A stretch of 64,000 nucleotides of DNA, taken from Rhodococcus sp. G-MC3 (GTDB taxonomy: Bacteria > Actinomycetota > Actinomycetes > Mycobacteriales > Mycobacteriaceae). Within the stretch, counting starts at the first letter, position 1. Every line of letters begins with the position of its first letter. Below, one piece after another: positions 8,184 to 17,125 of the stretch. A model generated the notes under the pieces. It was not told where the DNA came from. It saw nothing but the letters and a program-made list of their open reading frames with translations, and did not search any database. The stretch spans positions 1 through 64,000 of the forward strand of contig NZ_JASISW010000008.1 of assembly GCF_030063335.1 (NCBI RefSeq). Direction: 5' to 3'. A program made the translations under genes and the position numbers.

Positions 8184-8233
8184 CGCATGTGAGCGTGAAT
8201 ACACACCCTGGTGTGTATTCGCACTCACATGCG
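8184..8233. repeat. 50-bp near-perfect inverted repeat between Rv0862c-like and xpb genes
   Basis: Two 24-base arms (8184-8207 and 8210-8233) pair with only two mismatches around a 2-base loop. The inner part reads GAATACACACC / GGTGTGTATTC and the outer part CGCATGTGAG / CTCACATGCG. It starts 9 bp past the stop of the upstream leftward gene and 80 bp before the xpb start. There is no clear U-tract, so it may be a stem terminator or attenuator, an mRNA-processing hairpin, or a protein-binding palindrome. Confidence 0.75.
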
Positions 8234-8242
8234 CGGGAGCGC

Positions 8243-10513
8243 CTACTCGACGAGTGCGACCGAGGTGATGCGGTGCAGCGTGAACCGGCGGACCTCACCG
8301 GTCGCGGGGTCGAACGCGTCGAGCTGACCGCCCCCGACTCCGACGGGGTCGACGACGCGCTGCGAAGCCGTCCCCTGGGCATCGACGTACCCGATGGTGA
8401 CGCTTCGTTTCACTCGGAGTGCCGTCTGCAGCAGCGCCATCGTGGCGGTGCCCGTGGCCCGGGTGCCATCGGAGCGCACGGGCTGCCCGCCTGCCTTCGA
8501 CGCGCGTTCACCTGCCCGCAGTTCCGTCACGAGACGGCCGAGTTGCACGTCGGTCGGCACGGCCGGGTGTCGGTAGTGGGCCCTGGTACGGCGGAGCGCA
8601 ACTCTGGCCCCTCGCTTGCGCAGATCGACGATCGCGCCGTTTGCATCCTCGCCTGCCGGCCCGAACCCGGCGGCGCCGAGCACGTTCATCACCTCGGCGA
8701 GCGATGCCTGCGAGATCGCGACGGTCGGAGCGAGCGCGCGCAGCGCCAGCTGTTCGGCTGCCCCCGACGCCAACACCTCGGCCAGCAGGGCCGGGTCCTC
8801 GCATCGAACGAACGACGACGCCACGCCTGCGCGCAGTCGCCCGTGTCGGCGCGCCACATCGTCGATCAGATACGACAGCCCCTGCGGAACCGGAGTGCGC
8901 GAGTGTGTCGCGAAGAGCGACTGCAGTTCGGCCGCACTCATTCCCACATCGAGTGCTCGACGGAGACTGTTCTCGGTGATGCGATACATCGTCGCCGCTC
9001 CTGCGGACTCGACGTCGGCGACGAGTTCGATTCGGTCGTGCAGATCCGGCTCAAGGGGGCCGGGCGCCACGAGCGTCAAATCGGCCTGCAGCAGCACGTA
9101 GTCGATGGGTGAGGGCAACGCGTCACGCATTGCGGCCTCGGCGTCGCCGCCGTGTAGCAGTGCCTTGCCTGGAGTCGAGAGCGCCCCGCGGGCGACGATA
9201 CCCAAGGTGGTGGCCTCGGCGAGCATCCTGGTGACCGGCCGTGAAGTGAACCTCGCGGCAGATCGGGGCCGCCTCCAGGCGAGGCCGCGCGAGATGTCCG
9301 CTGCAGTGGTCGCGGTGCCGGAGGTGAGTTCGGCGAGATATTCGAGGATGGCACGGCGGTCGCGCGGCGCGGCAGGCGACCGAACTTCCTCGGAGAGCGC
9401 TGCTACCGGCTTGTCGTTGGGGTCACGCATCCCGATAAGCCACGGTGCCCGCTGCAGTTCCAGCCACGCCGAAGCGAGGGCGTGCCACCGAGCAGCCGGG
9501 GTTGCCGCGATCCAGGCGTCGACTGCCGTCGTCGGGGCCCAGTAGTCCTCACCCGAATCGTTCGAGGGCAACGGGTCAGGAGTACCGCTCGAGATCAACG
9601 CGGCCGCCGCCAACAGTTCCACGAGCAAGCTCACCTGAGACTCGTCCAGGCCGGTGGCCTTGGTGATCCGTTTGAGTTCGCGTACGCCCAGCCCACCTGC
9701 CTTCAGCGCCGGGGCAGGAGCCGCGGACAGCGCCTCGATGATCGAACCGCAATGGCGAATGAGCTCGAGTGCCTCTCCCGCTGCGGCTGCGTTGACATCG
9801 GACAGGATGTATTTGGTGGTCGACGGTTTCGGCGGTGCGAGTGCCGTCGGGTCGGAGATCGGTTCGCCGCGCAGGGCCTGGCCGACCTGGTGAGGAAGTT
9901 CGACGGTTTGTTCGTCGAGCCAGATCAGCAACCCTGCGCGCAAAAGCTTTTGCACCGGTCGATCTTCGGGCGTGCCGGGGGCAGCGTCTCGGGTACGTCC
10001 GGTGGGGGACGATCGCACGAGGGTCTCGAGGAGTCCTCGTGCACCGTCGTCGATACTCGCCAGCGCCTCGGTGATGCGTTCGGGCGTCAGTCCTTCGGTG
10101 GAGTCGAGGATGCGGCCGATTCGCCACGGGACGGCATCGCGGGCCGCGGGTGTCATCCGAAGACTGCTGGTACCCCAGACCAGTGCACGTTCACGCAGAG
10201 CGGAGAGTGCTTTGTCGACGGCTTTGACGCCTGCGCGCTTGCCGATCATCGCATCCAGTTGTGCACGCGTCACCGGCATCTCGTGGGCGCCCTCGATGGC
10301 CAGCAACTCCAGAATGGTCAACGCGAGCGTATCGAGCGAGTCGGCGCTGCGCAGGATCGACGCACGCTGCTCCGCTCTCCCGGCCAGTACGACGATGGTC
10401 GACGGGGGAGGCACGGTCAGGTCGGGTCGTAGCGTCAAAGTACCGACGAGCTCGGTATCGGTACGGGAGGACAGCCACGTGGCGAGGTCCGGTGGTGCAT
10501 GTTTTTCGGTCAT
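8243..10513 (-). CDS. Helicase-associated domain protein (Rv0862c-like)
   Basis: This 756-residue protein is conserved beside XPB in mycobacteria and relatives. The N-terminus (TEKHAPPDLATWLSSRTDTE) leads into winged-helix-like repeats (ALTILELLAIEGAHEMPVTR), and the middle contains the 'XPB/Ssl2-like helicase-associated' region (PSPIDYVLLQADLTLVAPGP). The last 60 residues (SVTIGYVDAQGTASQRVVDP...EVRRFTLHRI) follow the WYL-type ligand-binding pattern, often found in DNA-damage regulators. No helicase ATPase motifs are seen. ATG 10511-10513 is chosen; the open frame further upstream overlaps the divergent small gene. It is probably an accessory factor of XPB in repair, by context. Confidence 0.85.
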   Translation of the reverse strand: MTEKHAPPDLATWLSSRTDTELVGTLTLRPDLTVPPPSTIVVLAGRAEQRASILRSADSLDTLALTILELLAIEGAHEMPVTRAQLDAMIGKRAGVKAVDKALSALRERALVWGTSSLRMTPAARDAVPWRIGRILDSTEGLTPERITEALASIDDGARGLLETLVRSSPTGRTRDAAPGTPEDRPVQKLLRAGLLIWLDEQTVELPHQVGQALRGEPISDPTALAPPKPSTTKYILSDVNAAAAGEALELIRHCGSIIEALSAAPAPALKAGGLGVRELKRITKATGLDESQVSLLVELLAAAALISSGTPDPLPSNDSGEDYWAPTTAVDAWIAATPAARWHALASAWLELQRAPWLIGMRDPNDKPVAALSEEVRSPAAPRDRRAILEYLAELTSGTATTAADISRGLAWRRPRSAARFTSRPVTRMLAEATTLGIVARGALSTPGKALLHGGDAEAAMRDALPSPIDYVLLQADLTLVAPGPLEPDLHDRIELVADVESAGAATMYRITENSLRRALDVGMSAAELQSLFATHSRTPVPQGLSYLIDDVARRHGRLRAGVASSFVRCEDPALLAEVLASGAAEQLALRALAPTVAISQASLAEVMNVLGAAGFGPAGEDANGAIVDLRKRGARVALRRTRAHYRHPAVPTDVQLGRLVTELRAGERASKAGGQPVRSDGTRATGTATMALLQTALRVKRSVTIGYVDAQGTASQRVVDPVGVGGGQLDAFDPATGEVRRFTLHRITSVALVE

Positions 10514-10574
10514 CGGCTCCCAGATTAGTGACCTGGGCTGGTGCATGCCGCAGTGCAGGTGCCAAAATGGGCGC

Positions 10575-10763
10575 ATGGTGAACAAGTCGAAGAAGCCCTA
10601 CGTCGATGCAGGCTGGCCGGAGACCGCGCGCGGTGACCATGCGGTGAGCGAATTGGCGGCCACACGCGCGGGAGGGTTGTCGCCCTACGGCGAGGACACC
10701 GAGTTCCCGTTGCCGGTCGAACAGTTGCTCTATGCCCACCCGGTGACCGTCGTCAATCGCTGA
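10575..10763 (+). CDS. Conserved small hypothetical protein (Rv0863-like position)
   Basis: This 62-residue protein starts VNKSKKPYVDAGWPETARGD and ends LLYAHPVTVVNR. It is soluble, without signal or membrane segments. It is divergent from the helicase-associated gene, 61 bp away, and occupies the position of Rv0863 in M. tuberculosis, which is the main reason to believe it is real. The C-terminal LPVEQLLYAHPVTVV resembles the end of short actinobacterial proteins of unknown role. A strong bidirectional terminator follows. No function can be assigned. Confidence 0.7.
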   Translation: MVNKSKKPYVDAGWPETARGDHAVSELAATRAGGLSPYGEDTEFPLPVEQLLYAHPVTVVNR

Positions 10764-10792
10764 CAACTACAACTCCATCCACGTCTGTACAG

Positions 10793-10830
10793 ACGAGAAA
10801 AGCCCCCGATCACTCGGGGGCTTTTCTCGT
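10793..10830. terminator. Bidirectional rho-independent terminator
   Basis: ACGAGAAAAGCCCCCG and its complement CGGGGGCTTTTCTCGT flank a short loop, giving a 16-base stem with A/T tracts on both sides. It lies between the convergent ends of the small rightward gene (stop 10763) and rpfA (stop 10844) and can serve both. Confidence 0.92.
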
Positions 10831-10843
10831 ACAGGCGAAAGAC

Positions 10844-11650
<807 letters not shown>

Positions 11651-11869
11651 TCCGATATCCGCGGGACGAGGTTTGGCGCTGCGGGATCGGGATCGGCCGA
11701 AGTTTCTCAGCCGTGCACGACCGTAATGGACACATGGCGAAGTGTCACCATTTGGTAACTGTTGCTTTTTTGCGGCTTGCGAGTGCGGGATTGCCGTCGA
11801 TTTCGGGTAACGAACGAACCTGCTGCTAGTGGCGTCGCAGCGCGGGTGACGCTTGCTCGTTGCGCTTCC
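11651..11869 (-). promoter_or_regulatory. rpfA upstream region without a gene
   Basis: This is the segment between the riboswitch and the CRP site. It has no coding frame of quality. On the minus strand it contains GTTACC-N4-GGTGAC at 11742-11757, and a CGTTACCCG at about 11803-11811. Both carry the GTTAC element of MtrA-type sites. The rpfA promoter probably lies here, but I see no clear -10/-35 pair. Confidence 0.4.
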
Positions 11870-11885
11870 GTTATCCGGTTGTTAT
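11870..11885 (-). promoter_or_regulatory. Possible MtrA direct repeat
   Basis: On the minus strand ATAAC-N6-ATAAC forms an 11-bp-period direct repeat, one mismatch per half from the GTAAC-N6-GTAAC motif described for MtrA. It abuts the CRP site. MtrA controls cell-wall hydrolase and rpf genes in mycobacteria and corynebacteria, so the context fits, but the motif is short. Confidence 0.35.
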
Positions 11886-11900
11886 GTGATTGAAGTCACA
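11885..11900. promoter_or_regulatory. CRP/GlxR-type cAMP receptor protein site
   Basis: TGTGATTGAAGTCACA is a perfect TGTGA-N6-TCACA palindrome. It lies upstream of rpfA and its riboswitch on the minus strand, and 47 bp beyond the stop of the YccF gene. M. tuberculosis CRP (Rv3676) is known to activate rpfA, which makes this assignment natural. Confidence 0.8.
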
Positions 11901-11946
11901 CCAATCCAGAGTGGGGCTGAAGTGGCTGGAGGGACTGATCGCAGGA

Positions 11947-12321
11947 TTACGGAACTTCGACGATCTCTTTGCCGAGCGGCATCAGCGAGATCGGGATCAT
12001 CTTGAGGTTCGCGATCGCCAACGGAATGCCGATGACTGTGATGGCCATCGCAACGGCTGATACCACATGTCCGATGGCCAACCAGATGCCCGCAACGATT
12101 ACCCAGACGACGTTTCCGAGGATCGAGGCGACTCCGGAGGTCGGTTTCTCGACGACCGTGTACCCGAACGGCCACAGTGCGTAGACACCGATGCGGAACG
12201 ACGCGATTCCGAACGGAATGGTGACGATGAGGATGCAGCAGATGATCCCTGCTGCGAAGTACCCGAGTGCGAGCCAGAATCCACCGAAGATCAGCCAGAT
12301 GATGTTCAAGATCACTCGCAT
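11947..12321 (-). CDS. YccF-family inner membrane protein (Rv0870c-like)
   Basis: This 124-residue YccF/DUF307 integral membrane protein has two copies of the domain, each a hydrophobic helix with an 'IPFGIASFRIGVYALWPFG' or 'IPLAIANLKMIPISLMPLGKEI' signature. Four membrane segments are expected: about residues 4-22, 24-42, 69-87 and 89-105. Function is unknown across bacteria. It starts at the ATG 12319-12321 and lies 29 bp after the stop of the small membrane gene on the same strand. In M. tuberculosis the equivalent gene also precedes cspB. The moaD2/moaA2 genes that lie between rpfA and this gene in M. tuberculosis are absent here. Confidence 0.85.
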   Translation of the reverse strand: MRVILNIIWLIFGGFWLALGYFAAGIICCILIVTIPFGIASFRIGVYALWPFGYTVVEKPTSGVASILGNVVWVIVAGIWLAIGHVVSAVAMAITVIGIPLAIANLKMIPISLMPLGKEIVEVP

Positions 12322-12350
12322 GTCGGTCCCTCGTGGTTGTGGTGTGCGGG

Positions 12351-12608
12351 CTATCGGGCCCGCCTGCCGGACATCAGTGCAAACACTATCGCCAGCACGA
12401 ATCCAAGGGGTGCGGCGATCATTGCAGTCAGATAAAGCCACAGGGGCGGCTGATCGCCGTTGACGGCGGGCACCACGAAGATGGCGGCGATGGCCAGCAG
12501 CCCGGTTACGAAGATCGCAAGGGCGATACGCAGGAGAGCAGAGCCGGTGCGGCGTCGTTGATCGGTCACGGTGTCCACGGTAGCGCCGTTAACCGACGTG
12601 CTTTGCAC
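12351..12608 (-). CDS. Small two-helix membrane protein
   Basis: The 85-residue frame has two hydrophobic stretches, LLRIALAIFVTGLLAIAAIF and LWLYLTAMIAAPLGFVLAIV, separated by VVPAVNGDQPP, and it ends with the basic tail SGRRAR. The first codon shown is a GTG at 12606-12608, but GTGs 10 and 13 codons later (before TDQRRRTG) are as good, giving a protein of about 72 residues. The positive residues before helix 1 suggest the N-terminus is inside. It probably sits in an operon with the YccF gene 29 bp downstream. No family is recognised. Confidence 0.6.
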   Translation of the reverse strand: MQSTSVNGATVDTVTDQRRRTGSALLRIALAIFVTGLLAIAAIFVVPAVNGDQPPLWLYLTAMIAAPLGFVLAIVFALMSGRRAR

Positions 12609-12711
12609 GCTCCCTGCGCGCTAGACTTACGTATTCGCGTTCTGCCGACCGTGCAGGGCGCGAATATTTGTGTAATCAGGACGAACCGAGACAAATGGAC
12701 GGGTGAGCGCA

Positions 12712-13125
12712 GTGCCTACCGGCAAGGTGAAGTGGTACGACGTCGACAAGGGATTCGGCTTTCTGTCGCAGGAGGAAGGCGAGGACGTCTACGTCCGTTC
12801 TTCAGCTCTCCCGACTGGTGTCGAGGGCTTGAAGGCGGGCCAGCGCGTCGAGTTCGGCATGGCTGCGGGGCGTCGTGGACCTCAGGCTCTGAGCCTGAAG
12901 GTTCTCGAACCAGCTCCTACTGTGCGGCAGAACACAGCGAACCGCCGCGAGCCGGTCGAGCGCAAGCACACACCCGACGAGCTGCACGGCATGGTCGAGG
13001 ACATGATCACGCTGTTGGAAGCGACCATTCAGCCGGACCTACGCAAGGGCAAGTACCCGGACCGCAAGACCGCGCAGAAGATCTCCGAGGTCGTGCGGGC
13101 CGTCGCCAGGGAACTCGACAGCTAG
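12712..13125 (+). CDS. cspB: Cold-shock-domain protein CspB-like with C-terminal extension
   Basis: A 137-residue nucleic-acid-binding protein. The cold-shock domain spans about residues 1-65 with RNP1 '[10 protein letters not shown]' and RNP2 'DVYVRSSAL'. An acidic/basic extension of about 65 residues follows ([20 protein letters not shown], then [20 protein letters not shown]), nearly identical to my memory of Rv0871. GTG 12712 (VPTGKVKWY) is preferred over GTG 12703 because homologues start MPTGKVKWY and a GGACGGG ribosome site is well spaced for it. The TATTCGCG / CGCGAATA stem at 12632-12666 in the leader could form a cold-responsive structure. Confidence 0.92.
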   Translation: MPTGKVKWYDVDKGFGFLSQEEGEDVYVRSSALPTGVEGLKAGQRVEFGMAAGRRGPQALSLKVLEPAPTVRQNTANRREPVERKHTPDELHGMVEDMITLLEATIQPDLRKGKYPDRKTAQKISEVVRAVARELDS

Positions 13126-13152
13126 TTTCGGCTTTTGTCAGTCCGCCCGTAA

Positions 13153-13203
13153 GCATGAATGGACCATTGCAGCCGTCCAGCCTTCGCGATGGTCCATTCA
13201 TGC
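13153..13203. repeat. Long inverted repeat at convergent gene ends
   Basis: Arms of 18 bases (13153-13170 and 13186-13203), reading GCATGAATGGACCATTGC and its complement with one mismatch, enclose a 15-base loop. It sits 28 bp past the cspB stop and 14 bp before the stop of the leftward DUF2771 gene. It could be a bidirectional terminator without U-tract, or a copy of an intergenic repeat family. The ATGGTCCAT core is unusual for this GC-rich DNA. Confidence 0.75.
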
Positions 13204-13216
13204 CGATAAGTCGTGC

Positions 13217-13732
13217 TTACACCGGCGAAGTCGCGATGGACCAGATCGCGTGGCTGATGATTTCTTCCTGTTGGGTGTCGGAGTCGATGACACCTGACGG
13301 CAGGCGGATCTCGACACCGAGGAGGTCGCGTCCATCGTCGTCGACCGGCGGAATCGTCAGGCTGACCCGTTCGTCGGGCAGGAACAATGTGTCCGATTCG
13401 ACGGCTCCGCCGCTGTTGTCGGCGTACACCGCTGCCAGAATCCACGGCGCCGAGGTCACTTCGTTCGGCAGCGAGAGCTGCAGCGGGTGGCCTTCGCGTA
13501 CCGGCACTCGCGCGCTGCTGCCGTCGCTGTCGCACAGCGGAGTTTCGACCGGGCAATAGAGATAGGGCTCCACGACGACGGTGTTGCCATCGGCGAATGC
13601 GGTAATCGCTGGTCGGTGCGACGGGGCGTCGCGAATCAGTAGTGCAAGCACGGCGACGAAAGCTACGCCCACGACGACGAGGCCGGCTGCGCCGATCGCC
13701 ACGATCTTCTTGGTCTTCGGTGCGAGGTTCAC
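13217..13732 (-). CDS. DUF2771 exported/anchored protein (Rv0875c-like)
   Basis: This 171-residue protein has a GTG start (GTGAACCTCGCA) immediately after the MFS stop, so the two genes are contiguous without a gap. Residues 1-12 are basic (NLAPKTKKI), a hydrophobic segment VAIGAAGLVVVGVAFVAVLA follows, and the rest is a beta-rich extracytoplasmic domain with Cys pair 'YCPVETPLC', 'LSLPNEVTSAPWIL' and 'TIPPVDDDGRDLLGVEIRLP'. No lipobox Cys lies at the cleavage position, so it is probably signal-anchored. Homologues are conserved next to the same MFS gene in mycobacteria. Function is unknown. Confidence 0.82.
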   Translation of the reverse strand: MNLAPKTKKIVAIGAAGLVVVGVAFVAVLALLIRDAPSHRPAITAFADGNTVVVEPYLYCPVETPLCDSDGSSARVPVREGHPLQLSLPNEVTSAPWILAAVYADNSGGAVESDTLFLPDERVSLTIPPVDDDGRDLLGVEIRLPSGVIDSDTQQEEIISHAIWSIATSPV

Positions 13733-15370
13733 TTAGCTCACGTTATATCGAGTTGTCGCGTCTGGAATTTCCTGCTCCGCGTGATCGGGGCGGTTGCCGC
13801 CGAAGCCGGGGAGGAGTGACTTACCGCGGTAGGTCAGATAGGTCTGCACGAGTCCGAGCGTGAGCACCACCGATACGACGGTGAAACCGAGCCAGAACTC
13901 CGTCGGCAGCAATACCCCGAGCGCTCCGCCCAGTACCCAGCACAACTGCAGGACCGTCTCGGACCGCCCGAACCCCGAGGCGATGGACTCCGGCGGAAGA
14001 TCTGACTGCAGCGACGCATCGAGCGAGACCTTGGCCAGCGCACTCGCACCGGACGCGACGAGTGCTGCGAGAGCCGCCGTCAGCAAACTGCCGGTGATCG
14101 CGGCGACGATGGCGACGATGGTGACTGCCGTAGTGCACCGCAGGACGACGATCGCGGGCCTGCCCAACTTGATGCGGGCACCCGCAGCGTTGCCGGAGAA
14201 GTTGCCGATCGCGGCAGCCGCTCCGACGAGTCCGAGCATTGCGGCCTGCTTGATCGGCTCGTGGTCGGTCTGCGCTTTCGCGACGAATGCGACGTACAAG
14301 GTCAAGAAGCCGGTGAGGACCCTGATCGTCCCGTTGCCCCAGAGCCCGATGATGACGGCCTTGCCCAGTGGCTGTCTGCGTGACTTCGCGGGGGCGCTCG
14401 CGGCGGTGTCGGCAGACTTGCTGCGCCTGATCACCTCGGTCTCGGCGTCGTCGCCGCGATAGCCGTCGTCACCGTGATAACTCAGAGTCGCGGGCACTTC
14501 GCCCTCGGTCACTTCGACCCACGCTGGTATTCGCATGCTCAAGTACGCGCCGAACACCGTGATGGCGACGACGAACCACAGTGCGCCCGGCGAACCTGCC
14601 AGGAACGCGATTCCCGCGGCGATGCCGCCTGCGACGATCGTCCCGCCGATCAACCCGAACACCGTCAAACGGGAGTTGACGCGCACGAGGTCTATTTCGG
14701 GAGGAAGCACGCGAGGCGTCACCGCACTTTTGAGGACAGCAAAGGATTTGCTGAACACGAGCATGCCGAGCGCCGCCGGATAGAGGACCCAGCTGTCGAA
14801 GTTGAAGACCAGAACGACGGCGAGAACCGTGCGAAGCAGGAACGACGACGCCAGGGCGATTCTTCGCCCGTGCTGCAGCCGATCGAGCATCGGACCGACG
14901 AGCGGGGCAATGAGGGCGAACGGTGCAATGGTGATGACGAGATACAACGCCACCTTGGTCTTGTCCTCGCCGGTTGCGGCAGAGAAGAACAGCGTGTTCG
15001 CGAGCGCAACGGCGATGGCGGCATCGGAGGCGAAGTTCGCCATCGTCGCGTACGTCAGTGCCGTGAGACCTGACTTGTCGGCACCGTCTGCCTTCGCGGC
15101 TCGCTGGAACTTCGCAATTCCCTTGCCCGTGAGTTCGCGGCTCCGCATCGCCGCGACACGGGTGACCGTGAGCTTGCGGGGCATCGGCGGCGGTTTGGGG
15201 CCCTGCGACTTGCCTGCGGGCGGAAGGGCTTGACTGGGCGGAAGGGCCTGCGTGGGGTGCAGGGGCGGCAGGGGTGATTGCCGACTCGCGGCGCGGGAAG
15301 CTGGGCGATAGTTGGCGAACCCAGGGTGGTCCTCACCCGGAGAGGCGTCGGAGTTGCTGGGGTCGGTCAC
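13733..15370 (-). CDS. MFS transporter (Rv0876c-like)
   Basis: This 545-residue major facilitator protein has a roughly 95-residue Pro/Gln-rich cytoplasmic N-terminus (PPLHPTQALPPSQALPPAGK) before the first membrane helix (LTALTYATMANFASDAAIAV). About 12 hydrophobic segments follow, interrupted by a charged central loop of about 60 residues (YHGDDGYRGDDAETEVIRRS). The MFS motif between helices 2 and 3 appears as 'GPMLDRLQHGRRIALA'. It starts at GTG 15368-15370. Synteny with DUF2771 matches Rv0875c-Rv0876c. The cargo is unknown. Confidence 0.88.
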   Translation of the reverse strand: MTDPSNSDASPGEDHPGFANYRPASRAASRQSPLPPLHPTQALPPSQALPPAGKSQGPKPPPMPRKLTVTRVAAMRSRELTGKGIAKFQRAAKADGADKSGLTALTYATMANFASDAAIAVALANTLFFSAATGEDKTKVALYLVITIAPFALIAPLVGPMLDRLQHGRRIALASSFLLRTVLAVVLVFNFDSWVLYPAALGMLVFSKSFAVLKSAVTPRVLPPEIDLVRVNSRLTVFGLIGGTIVAGGIAAGIAFLAGSPGALWFVVAITVFGAYLSMRIPAWVEVTEGEVPATLSYHGDDGYRGDDAETEVIRRSKSADTAASAPAKSRRQPLGKAVIIGLWGNGTIRVLTGFLTLYVAFVAKAQTDHEPIKQAAMLGLVGAAAAIGNFSGNAAGARIKLGRPAIVVLRCTTAVTIVAIVAAITGSLLTAALAALVASGASALAKVSLDASLQSDLPPESIASGFGRSETVLQLCWVLGGALGVLLPTEFWLGFTVVSVVLTLGLVQTYLTYRGKSLLPGFGGNRPDHAEQEIPDATTRYNVS

Positions 15371-15414
15371 GAGATCAATTCTGTCCTAAATCTTCGGCAC
15401 ACGAGAACACCGAC

Positions 15415-16236
15415 TCACTTCGGCGTTGTGAACCTCACTTCGTACATTGTTGGCCACAGCTTTCCCGTCACCAGAAAGTGGTCCGTACCAGGGATCTGTG
15501 CGATTCCGTTGAGCACATCAGCCCCTGACCGCTCGCCGGACGTCATCGAATCCCACAGCGGTCGCGCATCGATCACAGCCGTCACCACCCCGGTCTTCGG
15601 ATCGATACAAGCGATGTCGAAGCTCTGCCAGAGGTTGGCGTAGACCGAACCGTCCTCGGCGCATTCGAGCTCGTTGAGATTTTCCAACGGCGTGCCGTCG
15701 AGCGTGACGTCGGTCGTGGACGTTTCTTCGAACGTCACAGGGTCGCGGAACGTCAGCGTCGAGGACCCGTCGCTCATCACAAGGCCGGTGTCGGGGTCGG
15801 CGCAAATTCCCCACCCTTCGCCGTCGTAGGTGACCTGACGCCGCTCCGCGAGCGTCTCGGGGTCGCGTGCAAAAGCAACGCCGTCTCGCCAGGTGATCTG
15901 CCACATGGTGTCGCCGGCGACGGTCATCCCCTCTCCGAAGTAGTTCTCGGAGAGGTCGACCTGGCGAAGTTCGGATCCGGTATCGAGGTCACTGATTCGA
16001 ACGTGAGAAGAACCGTTCCGTCCTGTGCTCTCGATCAGAGTGTCGCCGGAAATCTCGAGGCCTTGGGTGAACGACGACGTGTCGTGCGCCAGTGTGCGAA
16101 CCACGCTGGCGGTGAGACGCTCGGCGGCCTCGTCGGTAGGTGCTGCGGGCGAGGACGAGCAGGCCGCGAGAACCAGAGCCGATGTCACAACGACCGGTGT
16201 CAGCAAGGCCGGTCGCGAGCGCTGGGAAGCCGTCAT
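15415..16236 (-). CDS. Glutaminyl-peptide cyclotransferase-type lipoprotein
   Basis: This 273-residue secreted lipoprotein has signal peptide TPVVVTSALVLAACSSS with lipobox LAAC at about residues 21-24. The mature part is a beta-propeller of the glutamine-cyclotransferase family: 'AHDTSSFTQGLEISGDTLIE', 'GSELRQVDLSENYFGEGMTV', 'YDGEGWGICAD', 'LNELECAEDGSVYANLW' and 'GADVLNGIAQIPGTDHFLVT', then 'GKLWPTMYEV'. The family converts N-terminal Gln to pyroglutamate, although in bacteria the substrate is usually unproved. ATG 16234-16236 (MTASQRSRP) is chosen. It is divergent from the DUF3027 gene, with a 58-bp gap. Confidence 0.9.
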   Translation of the reverse strand: MTASQRSRPALLTPVVVTSALVLAACSSSPAAPTDEAAERLTASVVRTLAHDTSSFTQGLEISGDTLIESTGRNGSSHVRISDLDTGSELRQVDLSENYFGEGMTVAGDTMWQITWRDGVAFARDPETLAERRQVTYDGEGWGICADPDTGLVMSDGSSTLTFRDPVTFEETSTTDVTLDGTPLENLNELECAEDGSVYANLWQSFDIACIDPKTGVVTAVIDARPLWDSMTSGERSGADVLNGIAQIPGTDHFLVTGKLWPTMYEVRFTTPK

Positions 16237-16294
16237 CGGCCCATCATGGCAGCCCGAACTGGGCGGTTTCGAAGTGATGCGGCAAAATGAATGT

Positions 16295-17125
16295 GTGAGT
16301 TTCACATCTTCTCCAGAGCTCGACCAGATTCGTCCTGTCCTAGCCGAGGCCGAGGGGTTGGCGCGCCAGGCTCTCCGCGAATCCGTCGACGGCGGCGTCG
16401 GCGAATATCTCGGTGTCATCGCCGACGATCCGAGCGCCGCAACCCACCGATTCGTTGCCGATCTTCCGGGTTACCGCGGGTGGCAGTGGGCCGTGGTCGT
16501 CGCTGCTCCTGACGATGCCGACACCGCAACCATCAGCGAAATCGCTCTTCTTCCAGGCCCCGACGCGCTCGTGGCTCCGAGCTGGTTGCCGTGGGACGAG
16601 CGCGTCCGTCCCGGCGACCTCGGACCGGGCGACCTTCTGCCCCCTCGGCTTCAGGATCCGCGTCTCGTTCCCGGGTACGTCGCCACCGGCGACCCCGCTA
16701 TCGACGATGTCGCCCTGGAACTCGGGTTCGGCCGCAAGCAGGTCACCAGCCGTGAGGGCCGTCTGGGCGCCGCCGAACGCTGGCACGACGGCGACTTCGG
16801 CCCCGACAGCGAGATGGCGAAGGCGGCTCCGTCCACGTGTGGGCTGTGTGGTTTCTACCTTCCGATCGCCGGTTCGCTCGCGGCAGCGTTCGGAGTCTGC
16901 GGCAACGAGAACGCGGCCGACGGCCATGTCGTCCACGCCGAATACGGTTGCGGTGCGCACTCGGACACCGAACTCCCCACCGGCGCCGGTTCGCCGCAGT
17001 TCGAACCGTACGACGATGCAGCGCTAGAGGTCGCGGTAGCTTCCGACGCTCCGGCTGCTGCCGCAGACGTTGAAGCCGACGCGAGCAGCGAAGCGTCATT
17101 TCAGGACACGCAATCGAGAAACTGA
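16295..17125 (+). CDS. DUF3027 protein (Rv0877-like)
   Basis: This 276-residue soluble protein has an N-terminal helical start (SFTSSPELDQIRPVLAEAEG), a central 'GYRGWQWAVVVAAPDD...SEIALLPGPDALVAPSWLPW' region diagnostic of DUF3027, and a C-terminal cysteine cluster 'STCGLCGFYLPIAGSLAAAF' plus 'GVCGNEN' and 'YGCGAHSDTE' that looks metal-binding. GTG 16295 is preferred over ATG 16277 because CAAAAT at 16283-16288 resembles a -10 box, which would make the message leaderless. Its stop TGA overlaps a CTG that probably begins the next gene. Function is unknown. Confidence 0.85.
   Translation: MSFTSSPELDQIRPVLAEAEGLARQALRESVDGGVGEYLGVIADDPSAATHRFVADLPGYRGWQWAVVVAAPDDADTATISEIALLPGPDALVAPSWLPWDERVRPGDLGPGDLLPPRLQDPRLVPGYVATGDPAIDDVALELGFGRKQVTSREGRLGAAERWHDGDFGPDSEMAKAAPSTCGLCGFYLPIAGSLAAAFGVCGNENAADGHVVHAEYGCGAHSDTELPTGAGSPQFEPYDDAALEVAVASDAPAAAADVEADASSEASFQDTQSRN

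Noticed and set aside
6664..8268. Rightward open frame of 534 codons
   Set aside because: Antisense shadow of the XPB helicase gene; it has no recognisable motifs of its own.
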